Shown here piece after piece: positions 7,370 to 16,252 of a stretch of 64,000 bases of DNA (the stretch's first letter is position 1; every line of letters starts with the position of its first letter). The position numbers and the translations under genes were made by a program. The notes under the pieces are model-generated. The model was not told where the DNA came from. It worked only from the letters and a program-made list of their open reading frames with translations, and did not search any database. Source of the stretch: JAJPHW01 sp963771505 (GTDB taxonomy: Bacteria; Acidobacteriota; Terriglobia; Terriglobales; Acidobacteriaceae); the NCBI GenBank assembly GCA_963771505.1, contig CAVYTO010000002.1:1249850-1313849 (forward strand). The letters are read 5' to 3'.

Positions 7370-8896
7370 ATGAAAACCCCCACCAAACCCATTGAAACCG
7401 CAGATGACGGCAAGTTTACGCATCGGGTTCGGCCGGTGAATCGAGGTTCAGTCAGGCCGCGCGGCAAATATGTGCTTTATTGGATGATTTCCGCCCGGCG
7501 GATGACTTTCAACTTTGCTTTGGACCGGGCCGTCGATTACGCGAGGGAATTCAGTTGTCCATTGGTGATTTTTGAACCGTTACGGGTAGCTTATCCGTGG
7601 GCTTCGGACCGGCTGCACAAATTCGTCATAGACGGGATGGCCGACAAAGTCGAAATTCTGAAAGACATCCCAGTCACTTATTTTCCTTACGTCGAACCTG
7701 AAAAAGACGCCGACAAAGGCCTGCTCGCTGCCCTAGCGGCAGACGCTTGCGTTGTGATCACCGATGACTTCCCCTGCTTCTTCCTTCCTCGAATGGTGGA
7801 GTCCGCGGCAGGATGCCTCGACGTGAGTCTAGAGGCAGTCGACAGCAACGGGATTTTGCCTATGCGCGCCGCCGATCATGCGTTCACCGCAGCTTTCCAC
7901 TATCGGCGTCACATGCAGAAATCACTTTCCCATTATGTTGATAAGACACCGCTGGCAGATTCACTTGCCAAGCTGGATCTGCCGAATCCTCGAAATCTGC
8001 TAAGCGCCATCCAGAAACGCTGGCCCCCTGCCGCGCCGGATATGCTCAGTGAAACTTCTCTTTCGACGCTGCCGATTGATCACTCAGTTGGCGTAGCCCC
8101 GATCCGCGGCGGTGAGCACGCAGCCCGCGCGGCCCTATCCAAATTTCTCAAGAATGGCCTCGACCGATACAAAGACGGTCGCAATGAACCGGAAGCGGAT
8201 GTGACCAGCCGACTCTCGCCCTATCTGCATTTTGGCCAGATCGGCGCTCACGAAATCTTCCACGCCGTCATGCGCCAGCAAAAATGGTCCGAAGCGAAAC
8301 TGGCCACCAAACCCTCGGGCGCACGCGAAGGATGGTGGGGAGTGAGCCCTGGCGCCGAAGTTTTCCTCGACCAACTGGTGACGTGGCGTGAACTCGCATT
8401 TAATACCTGCGCCTTTCGTCCCGGCGACTACGACAAGTTCTCTTCACTCCCTGATTGGGCGCAGGAGACTCTTGGCAAGCACGAAGCAGACCAGCGGCCC
8501 CACAAATATTCCCGCTCGCAGCTCGAAGCTGGGCAAACTCACGATCCGCTCTGGAACGCTGCCATGGGCCAGCTTCGCGAAGAAGGCTGGTTCCACAATT
8601 ACATGCGAATGCTATGGGGCAAGAAAATTCTGGAGTGGTCGCGCACCCCGCGCGAAGCGCTCGGCCACATGATCGCAATCATGGACCGTTGGTCACTCGA
8701 CGGACGCGATCCGAACGCCTACGCCGGATATTTTTGGACGCTTGGCCGCTACGACCGTCCCTGGCCGGAACGCGCAGTATACGGAACTGTCCGCTCAATG
8801 ACTTCACAAAGCGCGGCACGCAAGTTTCCCACCGAACAATACATCGCTCGTTTCGCTCCCGAGGCCGAAGGTTCCCAGCAACTTCGTCTCCTCTGA
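7370..8896 (+). CDS. phr: Class II CPD photolyase
   Basis: Light-driven DNA repair flavoenzyme that splits cyclobutane pyrimidine dimers. It matches class II photolyases rather than class I: N-terminal YVLYWMISARRMTFNFALDRA, then FLDQLVTWRELAFN, the DPLWNAAMGQL...GWFHNYMRMLWGKKILEWS block and LDGRDPNAYAGYFWTLGRYDRPWPER. These C-terminal blocks form the FAD pocket and DNA-binding face. At about 508 residues the length is typical. I use the ATG at 7370; an in-frame TTG at 7349 adds seven residues. A TACAAT hexamer lies at 7323-7328. Confidence 0.93.
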   Translation: MKTPTKPIETADDGKFTHRVRPVNRGSVRPRGKYVLYWMISARRMTFNFALDRAVDYAREFSCPLVIFEPLRVAYPWASDRLHKFVIDGMADKVEILKDIPVTYFPYVEPEKDADKGLLAALAADACVVITDDFPCFFLPRMVESAAGCLDVSLEAVDSNGILPMRAADHAFTAAFHYRRHMQKSLSHYVDKTPLADSLAKLDLPNPRNLLSAIQKRWPPAAPDMLSETSLSTLPIDHSVGVAPIRGGEHAARAALSKFLKNGLDRYKDGRNEPEADVTSRLSPYLHFGQIGAHEIFHAVMRQQKWSEAKLATKPSGAREGWWGVSPGAEVFLDQLVTWRELAFNTCAFRPGDYDKFSSLPDWAQETLGKHEADQRPHKYSRSQLEAGQTHDPLWNAAMGQLREEGWFHNYMRMLWGKKILEWSRTPREALGHMIAIMDRWSLDGRDPNAYAGYFWTLGRYDRPWPERAVYGTVRSMTSQSAARKFPTEQYIARFAPEAEGSQQLRLL

Positions 8897-8978
8897 CCCT
8901 CCGCTCAATCACTTTCTTGATTCCCCACTTTCGGGCCATGTACGCGAATTTGAATTATTGGGATGATGAATATGGCTC

Positions 8979-9149
8979 ATGAAGGAAAGATTTGTGAAAC
9001 AGAACACGAACGCAGCACGGGAGGAAGGTCAGGCAGTGGCTGAATACGCCGCCATGTTGGGATTGCTGTTGCTATTGTTTTTCATCGTCAGCGCGATCGG
9101 CCTCAATTCCAATTACATCTTCAACTTTGTCGCCTCCACATTAAATTAA
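8979..9149 (+). CDS. Flp/Fap-type small pilin
   Basis: A 56-residue type IVb (Flp) prepilin. The type IVb prepilin-peptidase site is clear: EEGQAVAEYAAML, with cleavage after G17 and the conserved Glu and Tyr at +5 and +6 of the mature protein. A 20-residue hydrophobic helix (LGLLLLLFFIVSAIGL) and a short polar tail follow. This is the classic Flp layout for Tad pili. An alternative start is GTG at 8994, better placed behind AAGGAAAG; the ATG at 8979 lacks a good ribosome-binding site. No tad/cpa assembly gene is within the window, so this pilin is an orphan here. Confidence 0.83.
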   Translation: MKERFVKQNTNAAREEGQAVAEYAAMLGLLLLLFFIVSAIGLNSNYIFNFVASTLN

Positions 9150-9200
9150 GGGATCCTCACCTCCGATCATCAGCAACAATCTCGTATATCTTCTTAATCT

Positions 9201-10670
9201 ATGGCAGACGTTCAGCAGCACTTCGACTTGAAGGCTTCCGCCCGGCAAACCATGTTGGAGCACGGTTTCCAGCCAGACTTCCCCCCTACAGCCCAGTCGC
9301 AACTCAACAAGCTCATTGCCGATCCGCCGGCGGTCAATTCTGGTGAGGCTGTCCCCGATCTAAGAAACTTGCTGTGGTCTTCGATTGACAACGACACCTC
9401 GCGCGACCTCGATCAGATCGAATATGCCGAGAGCATGCCCGGAGGCGTCACAAAAATATTGATCGGTATTGCCGACGTGGATTCATTCGTTCCCAAGGGC
9501 AGCCCCATCGACACTTATGCCGCCGCGGAAACCACGACCGTGTACACCGGGGTGCAGAATTTCTGGATGTTGCCCGAACAACTCTCGACGGGACTTACAT
9601 CGCTACTCGAGAATCAGGATCGCCTTGGCGTGGTCACCGAGTTTCAAGTGGATACGGGCGGACAAATCTCATCTCCCGATATCTACCGCGCGGTTGTCCG
9701 CAACAAAGCCCAACTAACCTACAACGCGGTGGGGGCGTGGCTCGATGGCAAAGCGCCAGCCCCGCCAAAAGTTGCCAGTTCGCCTGAACTCCAAGCCCAG
9801 CTCAAGTTACAGAGCGATGTGGCCCAAACCTTGCGTTCTGAACGGCACCGTCACGGTGCCTTGAACCTCGAGTCCAACGAAAATAATCCGATTGTGCAGG
9901 GCGATCAAATCGTGGACATCGTCCGGCAGGAAAAGAACCACGCCACCGATCTGATCGAAGATTTCATGATCGCGGCCAACGGAGTGGTCGCACGCATGTT
10001 GCTGGCGAAGAAGGTCTCGTCGATCCGCCGGGTGGTAAAGACGCCGGAGAGGTGGGACCGCATCGTCGCCCTGGCAGGTCAAACGGGCGACAAATTGCCG
10101 GCTGCGCCAGATTCAAAAGCACTCAACGATTTTCTTATTAGACGCCAGGCGGCCGATCCTGCGCGCTTCGCGGATCTCTCGCTGGCGGTCATCAAACTAA
10201 TGGGCCCCGGAGAATACATTCTTGAGCGGCCCGGCGACCCCGAGTTTGGACATTTTGGTCTGGCGGTGCAGGATTATACGCACTCGACCGCGCCCAACCG
10301 CCGCTTTGCCGACCTCGTCACGCAGCGCATTCTCAAAGCGACTCAGACCGGACAACCTGCGCCCTATTCCGACGCCGAACTGGCCACCGTTGCGCAAAAC
10401 TGCACAGCCAAAGGCAACGCGGAGCGGAAAGTCGAGCGCGAAATGTCAAAGCGCATCGCCGCCGTCGCCATGAGCGGAAAGATCGGTCAGGTATTTGACG
10501 CCATGGTCACGGGGGTCACCCCAGCGGGAACGTTTGTCCGGTCAGCTCATCCACGGGTCGATGGCATGCTGGTGCAAGGCAAGCAAGGCCTGGATGTAGG
10601 AGACAACGTGAAGGTCAAATTGGTGAAGGCCGACGTGCAACGTGGCTATATCGATTTCGCGCGGGTTTAG
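9201..10670 (+). CDS. RNB-domain exoribonuclease (RNase II/R family)
   Basis: A 489-residue 3'-5' exoribonuclease-like protein. The RNB metal site is at SSIDNDTSRDLDQIEYAE (residues 61-78): D63, D69 and D71 match RNase II D201, D207 and D209, but Q72 replaces the fourth aspartate (D210). Other RNB blocks are VTEFQVDTGGQI and YTHSTAPNRRFADLVTQRIL. A C-terminal S1-like domain (GKIGQVFDAMVTGVTPAGTFV to the end) would bind RNA. The N-terminal cold-shock domains of RNase R are missing, so this is a short subfamily. The catalytic D209 equivalent is kept, so activity is plausible. It ends 5 bp before the convergent egtD. Confidence 0.88.
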   Translation: MADVQQHFDLKASARQTMLEHGFQPDFPPTAQSQLNKLIADPPAVNSGEAVPDLRNLLWSSIDNDTSRDLDQIEYAESMPGGVTKILIGIADVDSFVPKGSPIDTYAAAETTTVYTGVQNFWMLPEQLSTGLTSLLENQDRLGVVTEFQVDTGGQISSPDIYRAVVRNKAQLTYNAVGAWLDGKAPAPPKVASSPELQAQLKLQSDVAQTLRSERHRHGALNLESNENNPIVQGDQIVDIVRQEKNHATDLIEDFMIAANGVVARMLLAKKVSSIRRVVKTPERWDRIVALAGQTGDKLPAAPDSKALNDFLIRRQAADPARFADLSLAVIKLMGPGEYILERPGDPEFGHFGLAVQDYTHSTAPNRRFADLVTQRILKATQTGQPAPYSDAELATVAQNCTAKGNAERKVEREMSKRIAAVAMSGKIGQVFDAMVTGVTPAGTFVRSAHPRVDGMLVQGKQGLDVGDNVKVKLVKADVQRGYIDFARV

Positions 10671-10675
10671 CTGAA

Positions 10676-11629
10676 TTACACCCTGGCCATGTGAAGCGCG
10701 AACCACTTCCGTTTATCCATCCACGTTTGGTCTAATGCGAAGCCGCTCTGTTCCAACAAATCGCGAACCATCGGAACTGTGTATTTGTAACTGTTCTCGG
10801 TGTGGATGGTTTCGCCGGCAGCAAAATGTACGTCCAGGCCCAGCAGCTGGATCCGCACAGTTTGCGGACGCGTGCTTCGTAAGTGCATCTCGATTCTCGA
10901 ATCTCGAGGATTCCAAATTGCGGCGTGAGCAAATGAGTCGGGATCGAAATTTCCGCCGAGTTCGCGATTGATGCGCCAAAGAATATTGCGGTTGAATGCG
11001 GCGGTCACGCCCTGCTTGTCGTCGTATGCAGGCACCAATACGGATTTGGCTTTCGCCAGGTCGGTTCCCAACAGCAGGCTGTCGCCGCGCGTCATTTGCG
11101 CACGCACCTCTGTCAACATCGTGCGCGCCGACTCAGGGTCGAAATTTCCAATGCTCGATCCCAAATACAAAACGAGTCTGGGAGCAGGCATCTCGCGCAG
11201 AAATTCGAAACCCTCACTGAAATCCGCCACCACAGGCTGCACCAGAGCCTGTGGCACCTCGGTTCGTATACGCTTGCGCGCTTCTGACAGCGCCGTGCGC
11301 GAAATGTCTACTGGGAAATAATTCACCCGCAGTTGGCTCGCAGCCATCGCCTGCAAGAGTGTCGTCGTCTTTGCCGCGGTGCCAGCGCCCAGTTCGATCA
11401 CCGAAACTCCCGACCCAGCAGCCGCAGCGATGTCCCGCGAATGTTTTTTAAGAATCTCGAGCTCGGTGCGCGTCGGATAATATTCCGGTAGCGCCGTTAT
11501 CTCTTCAAACAATTCCGATCCACGCGCATCGTAAAACAACTTAGACGGCAGGGTTTTAGGAAAGCCAGTGAGCCCTTCCTCCACCTCCGCAGCATAGATT
11601 GGCAGTCCAATGACTTCGCGGACGATCAA
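10676..11629 (-). CDS. egtD: L-histidine N-alpha-methyltransferase EgtD
   Basis: EgtD trimethylates histidine to hercynine with SAM, the first step of ergothioneine synthesis. The 317-residue protein has the DUF2260/EgtD layout: LPSKLFYDARGSELFEEITALPEYYPTRTE at the N-terminus, the SAM-binding VIELGAGTAAKTTTLLQA, LVLYLGSSIGNF, and the C-terminal HTENSYKYTVPMV substrate region. It overlaps the upstream egtB by 4 bp (ATGA), implying translational coupling, and both form a two-gene operon. Confidence 0.95.
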   Translation of the reverse strand: MIVREVIGLPIYAAEVEEGLTGFPKTLPSKLFYDARGSELFEEITALPEYYPTRTELEILKKHSRDIAAAAGSGVSVIELGAGTAAKTTTLLQAMAASQLRVNYFPVDISRTALSEARKRIRTEVPQALVQPVVADFSEGFEFLREMPAPRLVLYLGSSIGNFDPESARTMLTEVRAQMTRGDSLLLGTDLAKAKSVLVPAYDDKQGVTAAFNRNILWRINRELGGNFDPDSFAHAAIWNPRDSRIEMHLRSTRPQTVRIQLLGLDVHFAAGETIHTENSYKYTVPMVRDLLEQSGFALDQTWMDKRKWFALHMARV

Positions 11630-12891
11630 TGGGCCAACCTCAGTCCAGCAAACTGCCAGCGCGCGGACGCGGGAAAGAAATTGCGGTAGCTGGTACGGAT
11701 GTGACTTTCTGGAGTTGCGCAGGAACCTCCGCGCAATATCATTTGATTACACATGAACTTGCCGTTGTATTCGCCGATGAGGCCCGGTTCCGGGGAAAAT
11801 CCGGGATAGGGGACGTAGGGGCTTGCAGTCCACTCCCACACATCTCCGATCATTTGCTGGAGCCCAGTTCCAATCGCGGGACGCGGATGAAACACAAAAT
11901 CCTCAAGCAACGTGCCGCGAGTCTGATGCTGTGATGCGGCAATCTCCCATTCCTGCTCTGTCGGCAACCGTTTGCCGCTCCACCTGGCAAAAGCGTCAGC
12001 TTCAAAGTAGCTGATGTGACAAACCGGTTCGTCGGACTCCACCGGGCGGTATCCGTCTTCTGCAAACTCTTCCCATCCCGAAGCGCTGTCGCCTTCCGCC
12101 TTCCGCCAATAAATCGGTGCCCGCCACTGCTGATTGCATACGGTGTCCCAACCCTCAGAAAGCCATAATTCGGGGCGTTCGTAGCCGCGATCTCTAATAA
12201 ACGCGGCGAACTCTTCGTTAGTGACACACCGCGAAGCCAGGGAGAACGGTTGAACCAGGACGTCGTGCCGCGGGCGTTCGTTGTCAAAAGAAAATGCGTC
12301 TCCCTCGAACCCGATCTTGCTCACGCCGCCTGGGAAGGAAATCCACTCAACTGGAATTGCCGACTTTCCTTTGTTTATTGCGGACTCAGTCTCCGAGTGC
12401 ATCGGCCCAGACCACAGCCCATGTTTGATGTCGGTCAGAATCAGTTCATCGTGCTGTTGCTCGTGATTGATACCCAATTCGAGAAGCGCAAGAGCTTCGG
12501 GCTGTAAATTTTCCACTGCCTTCATCATCGTCTCGTCGACGTAACTTCGATAAGAGAGCACGTCTTCAAGTGTAGGTCGCGACATCAGCCCGCGAGCGCC
12601 ACGATAGGGGTGCGCCCCTAATTGCTTGTAATAGGAGTTAAAAACGAATTTGTAACGAGAATTGAGAGGCTCATACTCGCGAACGAACGGCGAGAGAATG
12701 AAAGTTTCGAAAAACCAGGTGGTGTGGGCGAGGTGCCATTTTGTCGGACTGGCGTCTGCCATCGACTGCAACATCTGGTCTTCGGCGGACAGCCGGTCCA
12801 CGATTTTGAGGGTCAGTTGGCGAGCCTGACTGTAACGTTCCCGCAATTGGATTGCTGTGGAACCGATGCCGGAGTTGATTGCGGTTGTCAT
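11626..12891 (-). CDS. egtB: Hercynine sulfoxide synthase EgtB (likely type II)
   Basis: Non-haem iron enzyme that joins hercynine to a thiol donor with oxygen. The N-terminal DinB-like domain carries the expected iron ligands H53 (KWHLAHTTW) and H143/H147 (NHEQQHDELI). The C-terminal half is the formylglycine-generating-enzyme-like domain (FSLASRCVTNEEFAAFI, WSGKRLPTEQEWEIAA, GGSCATPESHIRTSYRNFF). A Tyr-Tyr pair at residues 87-88 (NSYYKQLG) recalls the pair reported for the cysteine-using EgtB of Chloracidobacterium, also an acidobacterium. No egtA, egtC or egtE is adjacent, which fits direct use of cysteine. GGAGG precedes the ATG. Confidence 0.94.
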   Translation of the reverse strand: MTTAINSGIGSTAIQLRERYSQARQLTLKIVDRLSAEDQMLQSMADASPTKWHLAHTTWFFETFILSPFVREYEPLNSRYKFVFNSYYKQLGAHPYRGARGLMSRPTLEDVLSYRSYVDETMMKAVENLQPEALALLELGINHEQQHDELILTDIKHGLWSGPMHSETESAINKGKSAIPVEWISFPGGVSKIGFEGDAFSFDNERPRHDVLVQPFSLASRCVTNEEFAAFIRDRGYERPELWLSEGWDTVCNQQWRAPIYWRKAEGDSASGWEEFAEDGYRPVESDEPVCHISYFEADAFARWSGKRLPTEQEWEIAASQHQTRGTLLEDFVFHPRPAIGTGLQQMIGDVWEWTASPYVPYPGFSPEPGLIGEYNGKFMCNQMILRGGSCATPESHIRTSYRNFFPASARWQFAGLRLAH

Positions 12892-13114
12892 GCTCGCCTC
12901 CGAACCTTAGATGAACCAAACCCGCGAAGGGTAACAGATAATGTGGCCAAACTCTAACTTTTAAAAGCCGTACCGTAAGAGACACACCTGCCGTTCAGTG
13001 GCCCAAGCGTTTCATTACTTTACGAGCGTTCCCGCGCTTTGGGATCGACGAATCCGACCTCATTGCGTCACCATTCTGCTGATTTGGCGACTGTTATGAT
13101 TGGTAGTACATATC

Positions 13115-14926
13115 ATGACGGCTTCTTCCATCGACTTTCAGACCAAAGTCGATCCGCTACTTTTGGAGGTGGCGGACGTAGTCAACACGACTCTCGACCT
13201 CGACACCACTCTCAGCCGGGTGGCCGAGTTGGTGCGGAAGGTCATCGATTACGAGATCCTCGCCATCTTGCTGCTGAATGAAAAAACTCAAGACCTCCGT
13301 ATTCGTTTTTCAGTGGGGTATCCGCTGGAATACGCTGAGAAGACACGCATTAAGGTAGGAGAAGGCGTGACCGGGGTGGCCGCCCAGCGCCGGGAAGCCA
13401 TCCTGGTGGGCGATGTTCTGCAACAGCCCGAATATATTTCTGCGGTTCCCCAGGCCCGGTCAGAATTGGCGGTTCCGCTGATTGTGAAGAACAGGGTGAT
13501 CGGCATCCTTAACCTCGAATCACCTCGACCGAACGCCTTCACCGAAGAGCACAAGCGTCTTCTCACCCTGATTGGCTCACGCATGGCGGTAGGCATCGAG
13601 AACGCCCGCTTATATACGCGCAGCACCCGTCAGGCAAAGACGCTGGTACTTCTCAACGAAATCGCCTGCGAACTCACGTCGATCCTGCATGTTGACGAAT
13701 TGCTGAAGCGCATCGCCGAGCTTTTACGACGGTTAATCGACTATCAGATGTTCAGCATCCTTTTATTAGATTCGTCCGGAGAGAAACTCCAGCACCGCTT
13801 TGCCTCGCGCTTCGAAGAAAATATTCAAATAAAGAACGACCGCCGGCTTGGAGTCGGCGTAATCGGAACGGCGGCTCAGAGCAAGGAAGCGGTTCTGGTT
13901 CCGGACGTGACTGTGGACCCTCGCTACATAATGGTCAATCCTGAAACCCGGTCAGAACTGGCCGTGCCCTTGATCTATAACGACAAGGTTATCGGTGTCA
14001 TCGACCTGGAGAATACGCGACGAAATTTCTTCACGGACGACCACAAGCGCACCATGACGACCCTGGCCGCGCAGATTGCTATCGCGATTGAAAACGCCAG
14101 GCTGTACGAACAAATTGCGCTCCAGGAAAAACGCTTGGAGCGCGACCTTGCACTGGCTCGCGAATTGCAGATTCGGCTGCTGCCCCCAACCCTGCCTAAG
14201 CTCGGGCATCTGGAGATTGCAGCAAAATTCATTCCCGCCCGCGCCATCGGCGGCGATCTTTACGACTTTGTTAGCTACTCTCAGTCTCGCACCGCCATCA
14301 CCGTTGGAGATGTCAGCGGCAAGGGGGCTCCGGCAGCCATTTACGCAGCTTTAGTCAGCGGCATTCTCCGCTCTCACGCCCCAATTGAGCCCGGCCCTGC
14401 CGAGATGCTCTCTGCAGTAAATTATTCGCTGAGTGAGCGAAGGATCGACGGTCAGTTCGTTTCATTAATTTACGCGTTGTGGGACGATTTGGATCGCACG
14501 TTGCAAGTGTCGAATTCAGGTTTGCCTCGACCGATTTTCTTTCGGAACGGCAAGACGCAGATCGTGGAAGCTACCGGTTTGCCACTTGGTCTTTTCGACG
14601 ACGCCGAATACGACGAATACACGTTCTACTGCAAACCGGGCGATGTCTTCGTCTTTTTCAGCGACGGAATTCTGGATGCGGCCAATCGCGCCGGAGAGCT
14701 GTTCGGGCGGTCCCGGGTGGATCAAATTGTCGAGAAATGCCAGGGTCAATCCGCAGAGTGCGTGGTGAAGATGGTCTTCGCCGCCGTCGCCGAGCATGCC
14801 GCGGGCGTAGAAGCCTTCGACGACCAGACCGTAGTTGCCTTGAAGGTCTTAGAAAATCAACCCCGCCCGCAATCTGACAAACCCAAAGCCGACAAAGAAA
14901 AATCCGTTCCTGGGAAGAAGAAATGA
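13115..14926 (+). CDS. GAF-GAF-PP2C (SpoIIE/RsbU-type) phosphatase
   Basis: A 603-residue cytoplasmic signalling phosphatase. Two GAF sensor domains (about residues 15-160 and 180-330) each show the pattern VGEGVTGVAAQ / LGVGVIGTAAQ and RSELAVPLI. A coiled linker (LQEKRLERDLALARELQIRLLP) leads to a PPM/SpoIIE catalytic domain (about 360-575) with the metal residues in AIGGDLYDF, VGDVSGKGAPAA, FFSDGILDA and FDDQTVV. Such enzymes usually dephosphorylate anti-sigma antagonists; no such partner is in the window. The tail is Lys/Pro-rich. I chose the ATG at 13115 over a TTG at 13100. Its stop overlaps the lysA start by 4 bp (ATGA). Confidence 0.92.
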   Translation: MTASSIDFQTKVDPLLLEVADVVNTTLDLDTTLSRVAELVRKVIDYEILAILLLNEKTQDLRIRFSVGYPLEYAEKTRIKVGEGVTGVAAQRREAILVGDVLQQPEYISAVPQARSELAVPLIVKNRVIGILNLESPRPNAFTEEHKRLLTLIGSRMAVGIENARLYTRSTRQAKTLVLLNEIACELTSILHVDELLKRIAELLRRLIDYQMFSILLLDSSGEKLQHRFASRFEENIQIKNDRRLGVGVIGTAAQSKEAVLVPDVTVDPRYIMVNPETRSELAVPLIYNDKVIGVIDLENTRRNFFTDDHKRTMTTLAAQIAIAIENARLYEQIALQEKRLERDLALARELQIRLLPPTLPKLGHLEIAAKFIPARAIGGDLYDFVSYSQSRTAITVGDVSGKGAPAAIYAALVSGILRSHAPIEPGPAEMLSAVNYSLSERRIDGQFVSLIYALWDDLDRTLQVSNSGLPRPIFFRNGKTQIVEATGLPLGLFDDAEYDEYTFYCKPGDVFVFFSDGILDAANRAGELFGRSRVDQIVEKCQGQSAECVVKMVFAAVAEHAAGVEAFDDQTVVALKVLENQPRPQSDKPKADKEKSVPGKKK

Positions 14927-16230
14927 CCGTCCGTCGGAAAACGGTCGCTTCCAGCCCCAGGTCAGCATTTGCATATCTACCGCAGCCCTCCGGTGGTGCG
15001 CGCCTTCACTGCGATCAGGTTTCACTCGACACGCTGGCCCGGCGATTCGGCACGCCGCTTTATGCGTACTCTTCCGCTGAAATCGTCCGCCGTTTCCGCG
15101 CATTCAATTCCGCGTTCGAGGCGATGCCTCACTCTATCTGCTATTCGGTAAAGGCAAATTCGAATATCGCGATCCTCCGTTTATTGGCGCGGGAAGGTTC
15201 GGGTTTTGACGTAGTTTCCGGCGGTGAACTCGAGCGCGTCGAATTGGCCAACCCGCGATCCGCGAAGAAGGTTGTTTTCTCGGGAGTCGGCAAAACTGAA
15301 ACAGAGCTTCGTGCTGCGCTGAAGGCTGGAATTTTACTGTTCAACGTTGAGAGCGAATCGGAACTTCGCGCCTTGGAACAATGCGCAAGAAACCTCAGAA
15401 AGATCGCACCGATCGCGGTAAGGGTTAATCCTGACGTTTCCGCCGACACCCACCCCCATATTTCGACGGGCCTGAGCCAGCACAAATTTGGGGTGTCGAT
15501 GGCGCGCGCGATGAGGCTGTACGCAACCGCAGCGGCTTCCGAATGGTTGCATCCGGCTGGAGTCAGTGTCCACATTGGCTCGCAAATCACAGATGTCAAA
15601 CCCTTCGCTGCGACTATGGAGCGGGTGGCCGACTTCGTCCTTGACCTTCGGTCTCAAGGCCTAAAGATCGTCTATGTGGACGCAGGTGGTGGGCTGGGCA
15701 TTCCTTACGCAAAAAACCCTGGCGATGAATCGATCTCTGGCCTCACTGGCTATGCGCGGGCCATTATGCGTCCACTGCGCGGACTTAATGTCCATTTGCT
15801 CCTGGAACCCGGCCGTGCGCTGGTCGGCCCGGCAGGTGTTTTAGTCACCCGCGTGACCTATCGAAAACAGAACGTAGACAAGACTTTTCTTGTGGTGGAT
15901 GCGGGCATGAACGACTTTGTGCGTCCAACTCTTTATAACGCCCACCATGAGATCATCCCGGTTGTGGCCCAACAAGCGAACGCGATGGAGACCGCCGACA
16001 TCGTCGGCCCAGTCTGCGAAACCGGAGATTTCTTTGCCCGCGACCGCGAACTTCCCCTCATCCAGGAGGGGGCCCTTTTGGCGGTCCTCGACGCAGGGGC
16101 CTACGGCATGTCGCTAAGTTCGAACTACAACTCCCGCGCGCGCGCGGCTGAGGTCCTTGTTAGCGGGAAAGGTGTAAAGCTCGTGCGCCGGCGCGAAACA
16201 TTCAAAGATTTGGTTCGGCAGGAAGTTTAG
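14923..16230 (+). CDS. lysA: Diaminopimelate decarboxylase
   Basis: PLP enzyme that converts meso-diaminopimelate to lysine, the last lysine step. The PLP lysine is K77 in YSVKANSN; other family marks are GSGFDVVSGGELERV, VHIGSQI, VDAGGGLGIPY, LLEPGRALVGPAG, the dimer active-site motif CETGDFFARDR and AYGMSLSSNYNSR. The 435-residue length is normal with a slightly longer N-terminus (basic, about 25 residues). The start codon overlaps the stop of the GAF-GAF phosphatase by 4 bp, so its translation is probably coupled to a signalling gene, which is an unusual pairing. Confidence 0.95.
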   Translation: MTVRRKTVASSPRSAFAYLPQPSGGARLHCDQVSLDTLARRFGTPLYAYSSAEIVRRFRAFNSAFEAMPHSICYSVKANSNIAILRLLAREGSGFDVVSGGELERVELANPRSAKKVVFSGVGKTETELRAALKAGILLFNVESESELRALEQCARNLRKIAPIAVRVNPDVSADTHPHISTGLSQHKFGVSMARAMRLYATAAASEWLHPAGVSVHIGSQITDVKPFAATMERVADFVLDLRSQGLKIVYVDAGGGLGIPYAKNPGDESISGLTGYARAIMRPLRGLNVHLLLEPGRALVGPAGVLVTRVTYRKQNVDKTFLVVDAGMNDFVRPTLYNAHHEIIPVVAQQANAMETADIVGPVCETGDFFARDRELPLIQEGALLAVLDAGAYGMSLSSNYNSRARAAEVLVSGKGVKLVRRRETFKDLVRQEV

Positions 16231-16252
16231 ATCTACGTTGCTCGTTCGGGGC

